Shown here piece by piece: positions 1 to 5,561 of a stretch of DNA of 5,562 nt; within the stretch, counting starts at the first letter, position 1; every line of letters starts with the position of its first letter. A model generated the notes under the pieces. It was not told the DNA's origin, searched no databases, and saw nothing but the letters and a program-made list of their open reading frames with translations. The position numbers were made by a program, and so were the translations under genes. The DNA is from Candidatus Zixiibacteriota bacterium (GTDB lineage Bacteria; Zixibacteria; MSB-5A5; GN15; PGXB01), in NCBI GenBank assembly GCA_026397495.1, contig JAPLUS010000159.1, positions 1 through 5,562 on the forward strand, written 5' to 3'.

Positions 1-114
1 ATGAAAGGAGATAATAATCGTAGGGTACGCTCCCTCAAAGCAAGTATTTTACTTCAATCAATATCTTATGCTATTCTTATACCGCTTTATCTTTCCGCGC
101 AAAAGCTGGGATAA
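1..114 (+). CDS. Short unidentified ORF with one hydrophobic segment, possibly partial
   Basis: An open frame of 37 codons runs from an ATG at the first base of the window to TAA at 112-114, followed at once by an in-frame TGA (115-117). The product starts basic (MKGDNNRRVRSLK) and then has a hydrophobic stretch of roughly residues 14-33 that could be one membrane segment, ending SAQKLG. I do not recognise it. Because the window begins exactly at the ATG, no ribosome binding site can be seen, and the frame could be the tail of a longer upstream gene. It is equally possible that it is not translated at all. It reads in the same direction as the broken ORF downstream but is separated from it by three in-frame stops. 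Confidence 0.25.
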   Translation: MKGDNNRRVRSLKASILLQSISYAILIPLYLSAQKLG

Positions 115-137
115 TGACACCGGGATAGGGGTCGGGG

Positions 138-166
138 TTGTGTCGAAAGCCTCTCTGGGGTAGAAT
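138..166 (+). promoter_or_regulatory. Candidate sigma-70-type promoter for the left-end ORF
   Basis: TTGTGT (138-143) and TAGAAT (161-166) are separated by 17 bases. The -10 element matches TATAAT at five of six positions; the -35 matches TTGACA only at TTG. Transcription would begin near base 173, giving a very short leader before the Shine-Dalgarno site at 178-182. The arrangement and spacing are good, but the -35 is weak and this was found by eye, so it remains a candidate. Confidence 0.35.
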
Positions 167-180
167 AGGACACAGAGAGG
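150..180 (+). promoter_or_regulatory. Perfect 8-bp dyad (CCTCTCTG / CAGAGAGG) around a putative -10 and start site
   Basis: CCTCTCTG at 150-157 is the exact reverse complement of CAGAGAGG at 173-180, with 15 bases between. The half-site centres are 23 bp apart, about two helical turns, and they flank the candidate -10 (161-166), which would suit a dimeric repressor's operator. Alternatively, if transcription starts further upstream, the RNA would fold into a hairpin whose right arm covers part of the AGGAG ribosome binding site (178-182). A competing pairing exists: TGTGTC (139-144) with GACACA (169-174). Which, if any, is used cannot be told from the sequence. Confidence 0.4.
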
Positions 181-182
181 AG
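178..182 (+). promoter_or_regulatory. Shine-Dalgarno AGGAG for an ATG now out of frame
   Basis: AGGAG lies nine bases upstream of an ATG at 192-194, which is good spacing. That ATG opens only a six-codon frame ending at TAA (210-212), while the long open frame (169-669) lies in another phase. The site therefore marks the probable original start of the downstream gene and argues that a one-base indel has separated start and body. Confidence 0.45.
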
Positions 183-191
183 AAAAGGACA

Positions 192-669
192 ATGGGAACA
201 GATCAAAGGTAAATGGGCAAGGCTTTTTATTTGCAATAAAGACGGGAGGGCAAATTTAGTTGCTTATTGGTCTGAATATGATAAAAAACAGAAGCGTTTA
301 TATGATCGCTCGAAAATCTTATTAGAAAATCTCCCGGGAATAACTGCCATTACTAGATCTTGTGACGCAAAAGAAATTCCGTCTACCCTTGAAATAATTG
401 ATTTTAGATCTCAGGATAAGCGTGATTGGGATGTATATATTGGACCTTTGGAAGGCTTAACGGGTAAAAATAAAAATACCGGTAAATCTTTGTGGGTTGC
501 CCTTGAGACTCCTTTCCTAGTGTGGTGGATGGGTAAAATAACTATATTACCTGAAGATCAAGTTATCTGTCAATTAGGTGACAATCAGATCGTTTTGGTT
601 GATTTAAATACATCCCAAATAGGGTTAATAACTTTCGGCAAAGGACCGGTTGTTGTTCTTGAAGAATAG
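192..669 (+). pseudogene. Unidentified protein of about 158 residues, start codon separated by an apparent +1 frameshift
   Basis: The frame ending with TAG at 667-669 is stop-free back to 169, but has no ATG, GTG or TTG before a TTG at 448 that lacks a convincing ribosome site. Well placed behind AGGAG is an ATG at 192-194 in another phase. Dropping one G from the GGG run at 194-196 joins them and gives a protein beginning MEQIKGKWARL. The reconstructed product has about 158 residues and no signal peptide or membrane segment. It is charged and Lys-rich in its first half, with GKSLWVALETPFLVWW around residues 97-112 and a beta-rich C-terminal third ending GKGPVVVLEE. I do not recognise the family. 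It could be a genuine pseudogene, an assembly or read error at the start codon, or a gene using an unusual start. It converges on the tRNA-Leu, with 34 bases between. Confidence 0.45.
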
Positions 670-703
670 TATTATTTAAAACGATATTATTTCATTTATT
701 TAG

Positions 704-785
704 TGCGGAAGGGGGGATTTGAACCCCCATGCCGTAAAGCGCCACCCCCTCAAGATGGTGTGTCTACCAATTTCACCACTTCCGC
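704..785 (-). tRNA. tRNA-Leu (anticodon GAG)
   Basis: The minus strand from 785 folds as a complete class II tRNA. The 7-bp acceptor stem is GCGGAAG with CTTCCGC, followed by discriminator A. The 3-bp D stem is GTG/CAC around AAATTGGTAGA. The anticodon stem is CCATC/GGTGG (one G-U) around the loop TTGAGGG, giving anticodon GAG. The 13-base variable arm is CGCTTTACGGCAT, and the T arm is GGGGG TTCAAAT CCCCC. The long variable arm and GAG identify leucine, reading CUC and CUU codons. CCA is not encoded (the next bases are CTA), so it must be added after transcription. It lies 30 bases downstream of secG on the same strand and may be processed from the secG transcript or use its own promoter; TAGAAT at 801-796 on the minus strand is a possible -10, without a clear -35. 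Confidence 0.95.
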
Positions 786-790
786 AACTT

Positions 791-821
791 AAAAAATTCT
801 ATCTCAGTTTCAGAATTATTT
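791..821 (-). terminator. Weak AT-rich hairpin with T-run after secG
   Basis: On the minus strand AAATAATTCT and AGAATTTTTT can pair (nine pairs with one T-T mismatch, 11-base loop), running into six Ts at 796-791. It begins just at the secG stop codon and ends a few bases before the tRNA. The stem has only one G-C pair, so termination would be inefficient; it could equally be an incidental structure in a secG-tRNA read-through transcript. Confidence 0.22.
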
Positions 822-1229
822 GCCGCCCGTCGTCGCGGGAGGAAGAGTTGGCTGATTGCTCGGCTGGGCCTGATTCCCCTGCTGTCCGGCCGCCGGTTGC
901 GGCTGCTTTTGGGTCTGTTTTTCCAGATCTTTTATCGCTTCCTTGGTTACGGCTGATTCAGTGGTTGTGCGAGATGCTTGTCGGCCGCTACGGTGACTGG
1001 ACATATAAGCCAATAAACCGCAGTTTATCATAAAAACTACCGCCAGCACTGTGGTCGCATTAGACAAAAAGGAGGCCGCTCCCCGGCCGCCGAAAACAGC
1101 TCCCGTCAAGCCACTACCACCACCGCCAAAAGCCCCGGCCAATCCCTCACCTTTGGATGATTGCATTAAGACAACAATCACCAAAAGGATGCAAACAAGA
1201 GTATGAAAAATCACCATTATTGTGAACAA
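816..1229 (-). CDS. secG: Protein translocase subunit SecG
   Basis: SecG is the small auxiliary subunit of the SecYEG channel in the inner membrane, which assists SecA-driven protein export. The 137-residue product shows the family layout. A first membrane helix spans about residues 4-22, followed by the diagnostic cytoplasmic loop QSSKGEGLAGAFGG (23-36) and the Gly-rich GSGLTGAVFGGRGAASFLS region. A second helix spans about 58-77. A C-terminal tail of some 60 residues becomes Gln/Pro-rich (about 104-132) and looks disordered; E. coli SecG (about 110 residues) is shorter. I chose the TTG start at 1229-1227 because GGAGGG (1242-1237) sits seven bases upstream; the in-frame ATG at 1217 would be 19 bases from that site and would trim four residues. 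The gene follows tpiA by 15 bases and is probably in its operon. Confidence 0.95.
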   Translation of the reverse strand: MFTIMVIFHTLVCILLVIVVLMQSSKGEGLAGAFGGGGSGLTGAVFGGRGAASFLSNATTVLAVVFMINCGLLAYMSSHRSGRQASRTTTESAVTKEAIKDLEKQTQKQPQPAAGQQGNQAQPSNQPTLPPATTGGK

Positions 1230-1236
1230 TCTGTTT

Positions 1237-1242
1237 CCCTCC
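1237..1242 (-). promoter_or_regulatory. Shine-Dalgarno GGAGGG that decides the secG TTG start
   Basis: GGAGGG on the minus strand lies directly after the tpiA stop codon (1247-1245) and seven bases before the TTG at 1229. The next candidate, ATG at 1217, is too far away for this site. No comparable site precedes the ATG. Confidence 0.7.
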
Positions 1243-1244
1243 GT

Positions 1245-1997
1245 TCAAATAGAACTAACAATCTTCGTAAACTCATCTATCTTCAGACTGGCTCCGCCGA
1301 CCAGAGCGCCGTCAATATCAGGTTGACTCAGAAGTCCCGCGGCATTTCCCCCATTAACCGAACCGCCATAAAGAATGGAAATCGTGCCAGCGGCGATATC
1401 ACCATACCGTTTTCCCAATCGATTACGGATAAAAATATGAATCTCCTGAGCCATCTCCGGAGTGGCCGTCCTACCGGTTCCTATAGCCCAAACGGGCTCA
1501 TAGGCTATGACTACTTTTTTTAATTCTTCTTCTGTCAGGTCGCCTAAAGAACCGTCTATTTGCCTACCAATAAATTCCTCTGATAATCCGGCATCCCGTT
1601 CCTCCAGTTTTTCACCAACACAAACAATCGGAATAAGGCCGGTTTTTATCGCCAACTTTACCTTATCATTAACAATCACATCGGATTCGGAGAAATACTC
1701 TCTCCTTTCCGAATGCCCCAAAATAACGTACGAGACACCAATTGTCAAGAGCATGGCGGGAGCTATCTCGCCTGTGTAGGCGCCTGATTCCTTGGAGTAC
1801 ATATTTTGGGCGCCCAGAAATATGGAGCTTCCCTTAATCAACTTGGCCACATCGCCCAAAGCTGTAAACGGGGGGCAGAGAACTACTCTGGGGCGATCAG
1901 TCTTTCCCACCGTGCCAATCAACCCGCGGGCCAGTTCCATAGCCTCCGGGCCGGTTTTATTCATTTTCCAATTACCAATTATTATTTTCAGACGCAT
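1245..1997 (-). CDS. tpiA: Triosephosphate isomerase
   Basis: Cytosolic TIM-barrel enzyme that interconverts dihydroxyacetone phosphate and glyceraldehyde-3-phosphate. The 250 residues match the usual bacterial length. Visible active-site elements, in order: GNWKMN (8-13) with catalytic Lys11; CPPFTAL (41-47); GHSERR (94-99) with the electrophilic His95; [11 protein letters not shown] (165-175) with catalytic base Glu167; the flexible loop 6 just after it; and the phosphate-binding segments YGGSVN (210-215) and GALVGGASL (230-238). All key residues are present. The ATG at 1997-1995 lies inside the end of pgk: the two frames overlap by 10 bases, and only a weak AAAGG stands about 12 bases upstream. 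This suggests translational coupling to pgk. secG follows closely. Confidence 0.98.
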   Translation of the reverse strand: MRLKIIIGNWKMNKTGPEAMELARGLIGTVGKTDRPRVVLCPPFTALGDVAKLIKGSSIFLGAQNMYSKESGAYTGEIAPAMLLTIGVSYVILGHSERREYFSESDVIVNDKVKLAIKTGLIPIVCVGEKLEERDAGLSEEFIGRQIDGSLGDLTEEELKKVVIAYEPVWAIGTGRTATPEMAQEIHIFIRNRLGKRYGDIAAGTISILYGGSVNGGNAAGLLSQPDIDGALVGGASLKIDEFTKIVSSI

Positions 1998-3208
1998 TTT
2001 AAGGATTTGCCTTTCAATTCAGTGAGGGCCACCACGCCAGGAAGAACTTTCCCTTCAAGGAATTCCAAAGAGGCGCCACCGCCGGTTGAAATATGGGTTA
2101 ATTTGTTATCCAGGCCGCGCTGACTGACCGCCGCCGCCGAATCGCCACCACCCACGATTGTTATAGCCCCCATGGCGGTGATATCGGCCAAGATATCGGC
2201 TATGGCAAAGGTGCCGCGGGCGAATTTCTCAACTTCAAATACCCCCATTGGGCCATTCCATACCACCGTCTTGGCTTTTTCCAATTCCGCTTGAAAGAGT
2301 TTAATCGTCTCAGGGCCTATATCAAGCCCTTTCATATTACTTGGTATCTTATCAATCGAAACTATCATCGTTCGAGCGTTTTCAGAAAGTTCATCAGCCA
2401 CAACACAATCGACCGGCAGAAGCATTTTAAGACCCTTCGTTTTGGCTTCTTGCATAATCTCTTTGGCTAGATCAATTTTATCTTCCTCCAAAAGCGAGAT
2501 CCCAATATTTTTTCCCATCGCCTTGAAAAAAGTAAAAGACATCCCGCCGCCGATGAGAAAGACATCAAACTTTCCAAATAAATTTTGAATTACATCTATC
2601 TTGCCTGAGATTTTGGCGCCGCCTAACACCGCCACAAATGGTCGTTTGGGATTAGTCAAGGCGGCCCCCAGATATTTTAATTCCTTCTCCATTAAAAAAC
2701 CGGCGGCACAGGTGGAAATATATTTGGTGACTCCCTCCGTTGAAGCATGAGCCCGATGTGCCGAACCAAAAGCATCATTGACATAGACCTCTGCCATGGC
2801 CGCCAATTGCTTCGCGAAAGCGGAATCATTTTTTTCTTCCTCATCATGATAACGGAGGTTTTCCAGAAGCAGGACATCGCCATCTTTCAGAGAATTCACC
2901 ATTTTTGTAACCGCATCACCAACACAATCCGGCGCCATTTTGACTTCTTTGCCGAGCAATTCCGATAATCTTTTGGCCGCCGGTTTAAGGGACATTTCCA
3001 GAACCGGCTTGCCCTTGGGGCGACCCAGATGACTACATAGAATAACCCGTCCGCCGTCAGCAATTATTTTTTTAATGGTCGGCAAAGATTCAACGATACG
3101 CCGGTCATCAGTGATATTCAAACTTTTATCAAGAGGGATATTAAAATCGACCCTGACTAAGGTTTTTTTGCCTTTGAGATTTATGTCTGAAATTGAAAGT
3201 TTCCCCAT
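1988..3208 (-). CDS. pgk: Phosphoglycerate kinase
   Basis: Monomeric two-domain cytosolic enzyme that transfers phosphate from 1,3-bisphosphoglycerate to ADP, the first ATP-forming step of glycolysis; reversible in gluconeogenesis. The 406 residues fit the family (about 390-415). N-domain motifs for 3-phosphoglycerate binding: RVDFNIPLD (19-27, where Ile replaces the more usual Val in DFNVP), SHLGRPKG (59-66), ENLRYH (116-121) and [12 protein letters not shown] (145-156). C-domain nucleotide motifs: GGAKISGKI (196-204), WNGPMGVFE (317-325), GGGDSAA (353-359) and the hinge/C-terminal [17 protein letters not shown] (371-387). The ATG at 3208 is supported by family alignment of the N-terminus; the ribosome site is poor (GGA eight bases upstream). 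It lies 49 bases after gap, with a hairpin in between, and overlaps tpiA by 10 bases. Confidence 0.98.
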   Translation of the reverse strand: MGKLSISDINLKGKKTLVRVDFNIPLDKSLNITDDRRIVESLPTIKKIIADGGRVILCSHLGRPKGKPVLEMSLKPAAKRLSELLGKEVKMAPDCVGDAVTKMVNSLKDGDVLLLENLRYHDEEEKNDSAFAKQLAAMAEVYVNDAFGSAHRAHASTEGVTKYISTCAAGFLMEKELKYLGAALTNPKRPFVAVLGGAKISGKIDVIQNLFGKFDVFLIGGGMSFTFFKAMGKNIGISLLEEDKIDLAKEIMQEAKTKGLKMLLPVDCVVADELSENARTMIVSIDKIPSNMKGLDIGPETIKLFQAELEKAKTVVWNGPMGVFEVEKFARGTFAIADILADITAMGAITIVGGGDSAAAVSQRGLDNKLTHISTGGGASLEFLEGKVLPGVVALTELKGKSLKCV

Positions 3209-3228
3209 AAGGATTCCAATCTATTGAG

Positions 3229-3252
3229 TAGACCCGATGATAATCGGGTCTA
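3229..3252 (-). promoter_or_regulatory. Perfect 10-bp hairpin between gap and pgk
   Basis: TAGACCCGAT and ATCGGGTCTA are exact reverse complements separated by a four-base loop (TATC on the minus strand). The hairpin begins five bases after the gap stop codon (3260-3258) and ends 20 bases before the pgk ATG. Half of the stem pairs are G-C, and no T-run follows, so it does not look like an intrinsic terminator. In an operon such a structure could protect the 3' end of gap mRNA, mark a processing site, or set the relative levels of gap and pgk; these roles are inferred. Confidence 0.6.
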
Positions 3253-3257
3253 TCGCG

Positions 3258-4247
3258 TTAAATCATTTTCTCCAGCATATCGACCATGCGGCAAGAGAAT
3301 CCCCATTCATTATCATACCAAGAGAAGACTTTAGCCATATTTCCCTTGACCATGGTTAATTCGGCATCAAAAATGGAGCTATGGCTATTGCCGATAATAT
3401 CGACTGAGACGATTGGCTCCGTGCAATATTCCAGGATACTTTTCATAGGGCCGTCAGCCGCCTTTTTCATGGCCTGGTTGACATCATCTTTAGTAGTTTC
3501 CCTACTAAGAATAACAGCCAAATCTATCAAAGAAGCGTCGGGTGTAGGCACACGAATCGCGATGCCATCCATCTTCCCTTTGAGTTCCGGAATAACCTCG
3601 GCAATCGCTTTGGCCGCTCCGGTGGAGGTGGGAATCATCGAGAGGGCGGCGGCACGGGCGCGACGGAGATCTTTGTGCGGCAGATCAAGAATTTTCTGGT
3701 CATTGGTATAGGAGTGGATAGTGGTCATAAAGGCTTTCTCAATTCCAAAATTATCCAGAAGAACCTTAGCTACCGGGGCTAATCCGTTAGTAGTGCAACT
3801 ACCGATCGAGATAACCTCATGTTTATTCTTATCGTAATCCTTATCATTGACACCAATAATAAAAGTACCATCATGTTCCTTGGCCGGAGCTGAAATAAGA
3901 ACCTTCTTGGCGCCGGCGACTATATGTCGGCTGGCTTCAGCCTTATCCTTAAAAAGCCCGGTCGATTCAACAACAATCTGCACGCCCAGTTGACCCCAGG
4001 GAAGCTTAGTGGCATCTTTTTCGGCCGTGATTTTAATCTTCCTGCCATCGACAATCAACATCCCGCCATCATATCCAACTTCACCCTTATATTTCCCATG
4101 AATGGAATCATATTTCAGAAGGTGAGCTAAGGTGGCGGCATCGGTGATATCATTGATGCCGACTATTTCCAATTTCGAATTACGCGCCGCCCGGAAAACC
4201 AGTCGCCCAATCCGTCCGAATCCATTAATACCGACCTTTATGGGCAT
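3258..4247 (-). CDS. gap: Glyceraldehyde-3-phosphate dehydrogenase, probably NAD-dependent
   Basis: Tetrameric cytosolic enzyme that oxidises and phosphorylates glyceraldehyde-3-phosphate to 1,3-bisphosphoglycerate. The 329 residues are typical (330-340). Rossmann segment: GINGFGRIGRLV (6-17), then NDITD (32-36), whose Asp33 is the usual NAD-selecting acidic residue; STGLF is at 95-99. Catalytic segment: SCTTNG (150-155) with nucleophile Cys151, and TTIHSYTNDQ (175-184) with His178. LDLPHKDLRRAR (187-198) carries the Leu-Pro pair found in NAD-specific enzymes instead of the Ala-Ser of the NADP-using plastid form. SMIPTSTGAAKA (203-214), RVPTPDAS (232-239) and YDNEWGFS (311-318) complete the substrate site. 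The second, non-catalytic Cys of the common SCTTNC motif is Gly155. The ATG at 4247 has AGGAGG seven bases upstream. First gene of a probable gap-pgk-tpiA-secG operon. Confidence 0.98.
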   Translation of the reverse strand: MPIKVGINGFGRIGRLVFRAARNSKLEIVGINDITDAATLAHLLKYDSIHGKYKGEVGYDGGMLIVDGRKIKITAEKDATKLPWGQLGVQIVVESTGLFKDKAEASRHIVAGAKKVLISAPAKEHDGTFIIGVNDKDYDKNKHEVISIGSCTTNGLAPVAKVLLDNFGIEKAFMTTIHSYTNDQKILDLPHKDLRRARAAALSMIPTSTGAAKAIAEVIPELKGKMDGIAIRVPTPDASLIDLAVILSRETTKDDVNQAMKKAADGPMKSILEYCTEPIVSVDIIGNSHSSIFDAELTMVKGNMAKVFSWYDNEWGFSCRMVDMLEKMI

Positions 4248-4474
4248 AAATACTCCTCCTTGGTCATTTAAAGTTTCTATATGAAAAAATATTATAATTT
4301 CCCACGAATTGAGAAAACCCTCATAACCCTTAAGAGAACCGAATTTTTAAATGAATATATTTTACATTTGTGGATTATACAATTAATTTAATAAGGGTAT
4401 GGACTCAAATAACCCCCACCCAACACGGGCAACTCATTTAATAACAATATATTATAATCAATTGACAGGGTTAA
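4248..4474 (-). promoter_or_regulatory. AT-rich spacer between pfkA and gap with candidate promoters and the gap ribosome site
   Basis: This 227-base gap holds no gene I can support. On the minus strand AGGAGG (4260-4255) is a strong ribosome site seven bases before the gap ATG. Three exact TATAAT hexamers occur, at 4456-4451, 4379-4374 and 4296-4291. Only the first has even a partial -35: TTGGCT, overlapping the pfkA stop, with a long 19-base spacer. AGGGTT occurs twice nine bases apart (near 4330 and 4321), a possible but unproven protein site. No clear GC-rich terminator follows pfkA, so read-through into gap is possible. Presence of a gap promoter somewhere here is likely; its exact location is not established. 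Confidence 0.4.
4255..4260 (-). promoter_or_regulatory. Strong Shine-Dalgarno AGGAGG of gap
   Basis: AGGAGG (within AAGGAGGAGT) is seven bases before the gap ATG. It is the strongest ribosome site in the window; those of pgk and tpiA are weak. This fits gap being the most highly translated cistron of the cluster. Confidence 0.8.
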
Positions 4475-5524
4475 TCAGCCAAAGAAAACTTCCGCCGTAT
4501 CAATTAACTCCTGATCAATTGTTTTGGTTCTGGCCACAACTTCCGAAAGAGCTACCGGTTCTATTTTTGTTCCGTGAAGGGCCACCATATACCCAAATTT
4601 TCCATTATGGACATAGTCGATGGCATGAACTCCAAACCGGGTCGCTAACACTCGGTCAAAAGCTGTTGGAGAACCGCCGCGCTGGACATATCCAAGAATA
4701 ACAACTCTGGTCTCATAACCGGTACCGGCCTCAATCAATTCGGACAGCTTATAGCCAATTCCGCCCAGACGGACATGGCCAAAAGAATCCAATTTCATAT
4801 CCTGAACAACTTGTTCTTCTTCATTAGATTCAGGGGACATTTTAATCTTGGCGCCTTCAGCGACGACCACGATGGAGAAGTCTTTACCCCGCATATGGCG
4901 TCTTTTAATAAGATTGCAAATATCGCTGACATAAGTAATCTTTTCAGGAATTAGGATAATATCGGCTCCGCCGGCAATGCCCGATTCAATGGCAATCCAA
5001 CCGGCATGTCGCCCCATCACCTCAACGACCATCACCCGATTATGAGCTTCAGCCGTGGTATGGACTCGGTCGATAGCTTCAGTAGCTATATTCAGGGCGG
5101 TATCGAAACCGAAAGTGCGGTCAGTGCCAATAACGTCATTATCAATTGTCTTAGGAACACCGACAACACTGATTCCATCCTGATAAAGTTTGGCGGCCAC
5201 ACCCAGAGTATCTTCGCCACCGATAGCAATTAAAGCCTCTATATTATATTTTTTCAGGGTTTCTTTTATCAATTCCACACCCCTTTCGACCTTGAAAGGA
5301 TTAGTCCGGGAGGAACGAAGTATTGTGCCCCCGCGATGAAGTATCCCGGAGACATCATTCAAACCTAACGGTTTTATCAGACCCTCCTTAATCAATCCTT
5401 TCCACCCTTCGTAAATGCCCAAAATTTCATCATTATAATTCCCGATTCCTTTGCGGACAACAGCCCGTATCACCGCATTAAGGCCGGGACAGTCGCCCCC
5501 GCCGGTTAGCACGCCAACTTTCAT
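4475..5524 (-). CDS. pfkA: 6-phosphofructokinase of the group III type, predicted pyrophosphate-dependent
   Basis: Cytosolic enzyme phosphorylating fructose-6-phosphate to fructose-1,6-bisphosphate. The 349 residues resemble actinobacterial-type enzymes rather than the 320-residue E. coli PfkA. Motifs: GGGDCPGLNAVIR (8-20); SSRTNPF (71-77); GGEDT (102-106); PKTIDND (124-130) with catalytic base Asp128; HNRVMVVEVMGRHAGW (161-176) with Arg163 and MGR substrate contacts; AEG (222-224); ETR (271-273); GYVQRGGSPTAFDR (278-291). E. coli ATP-PfkA has Gly at the positions of Asp105 and Lys125; Asp plus Lys there is the known signature of pyrophosphate-using enzymes, so PPi is the predicted donor and the reaction would be reversible. 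The usual His of GHxQRGG (E. coli His249) is Tyr279. The ATG at 5524 fits the family N-terminus, with a weak GTGAG six bases upstream. gap follows after 227 bases on the same strand. Confidence 0.95.
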   Translation of the reverse strand: MKVGVLTGGGDCPGLNAVIRAVVRKGIGNYNDEILGIYEGWKGLIKEGLIKPLGLNDVSGILHRGGTILRSSRTNPFKVERGVELIKETLKKYNIEALIAIGGEDTLGVAAKLYQDGISVVGVPKTIDNDVIGTDRTFGFDTALNIATEAIDRVHTTAEAHNRVMVVEVMGRHAGWIAIESGIAGGADIILIPEKITYVSDICNLIKRRHMRGKDFSIVVVAEGAKIKMSPESNEEEQVVQDMKLDSFGHVRLGGIGYKLSELIEAGTGYETRVVILGYVQRGGSPTAFDRVLATRFGVHAIDYVHNGKFGYMVALHGTKIEPVALSEVVARTKTIDQELIDTAEVFFG

Positions 5525-5535
5525 AAGATTCTCAC

Positions 5536-5561
5536 TTTATATAAGATATTAATATATTCAA
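5536..5561 (-). promoter_or_regulatory. Possible promoter elements upstream of pfkA
   Basis: On the minus strand TTGAAT (5561-5556) is followed after 14 bases by TATAAA (5541-5536), each a good match to its consensus hexamer but with a spacer shorter than the usual 16-18. The region is strongly AT-rich and the window ends here, so a better -35 may lie outside. Confidence 0.2.

Noticed and set aside
656..666. TTCTTGAAGAA palindrome at the end of the left ORF
   Set aside because: Five-base arms around a single base are too short and AT-rich to support an operator or terminator call, and the bases are explained as the codons for VLEE.
448..669. A 73-residue protein starting at TTG 448
   Set aside because: There is no convincing ribosome site at this TTG, and the same frame stays open and protein-like for another 93 codons upstream, so this is only the tail of the longer reconstructed ORF.
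670..703. Terminator between the convergent left ORF and the tRNA
   Set aside because: Only AT-rich sequence with a short direct repeat (ATTATTT at 671-677 and 686-692) is present; no GC-containing stem can be formed.
719..1033. Plus-strand ORF across the tRNA and secG
   Set aside because: It runs antisense through a complete tRNA-Leu and most of secG, and its sequence has no recognisable features.
3229..3252. Intrinsic terminator between gap and pgk
   Set aside because: The hairpin is perfect, but no T-run follows on the minus strand, and pgk has no alternative promoter that I can see in the 49-base gap.
3286..3711. 141-codon plus-strand ORF inside gap
   Set aside because: It is antisense to a full-length, motif-complete gap gene and arises from the codon bias of that gene; the other plus-strand ORFs inside pgk, tpiA and pfkA are rejected likewise.
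4462..4467. Consensus TTGACA on the plus strand
   Set aside because: No -10-like hexamer lies 16-18 bases downstream (the sequence there is AAAACT-like), and it would drive transcription antisense into pfkA.
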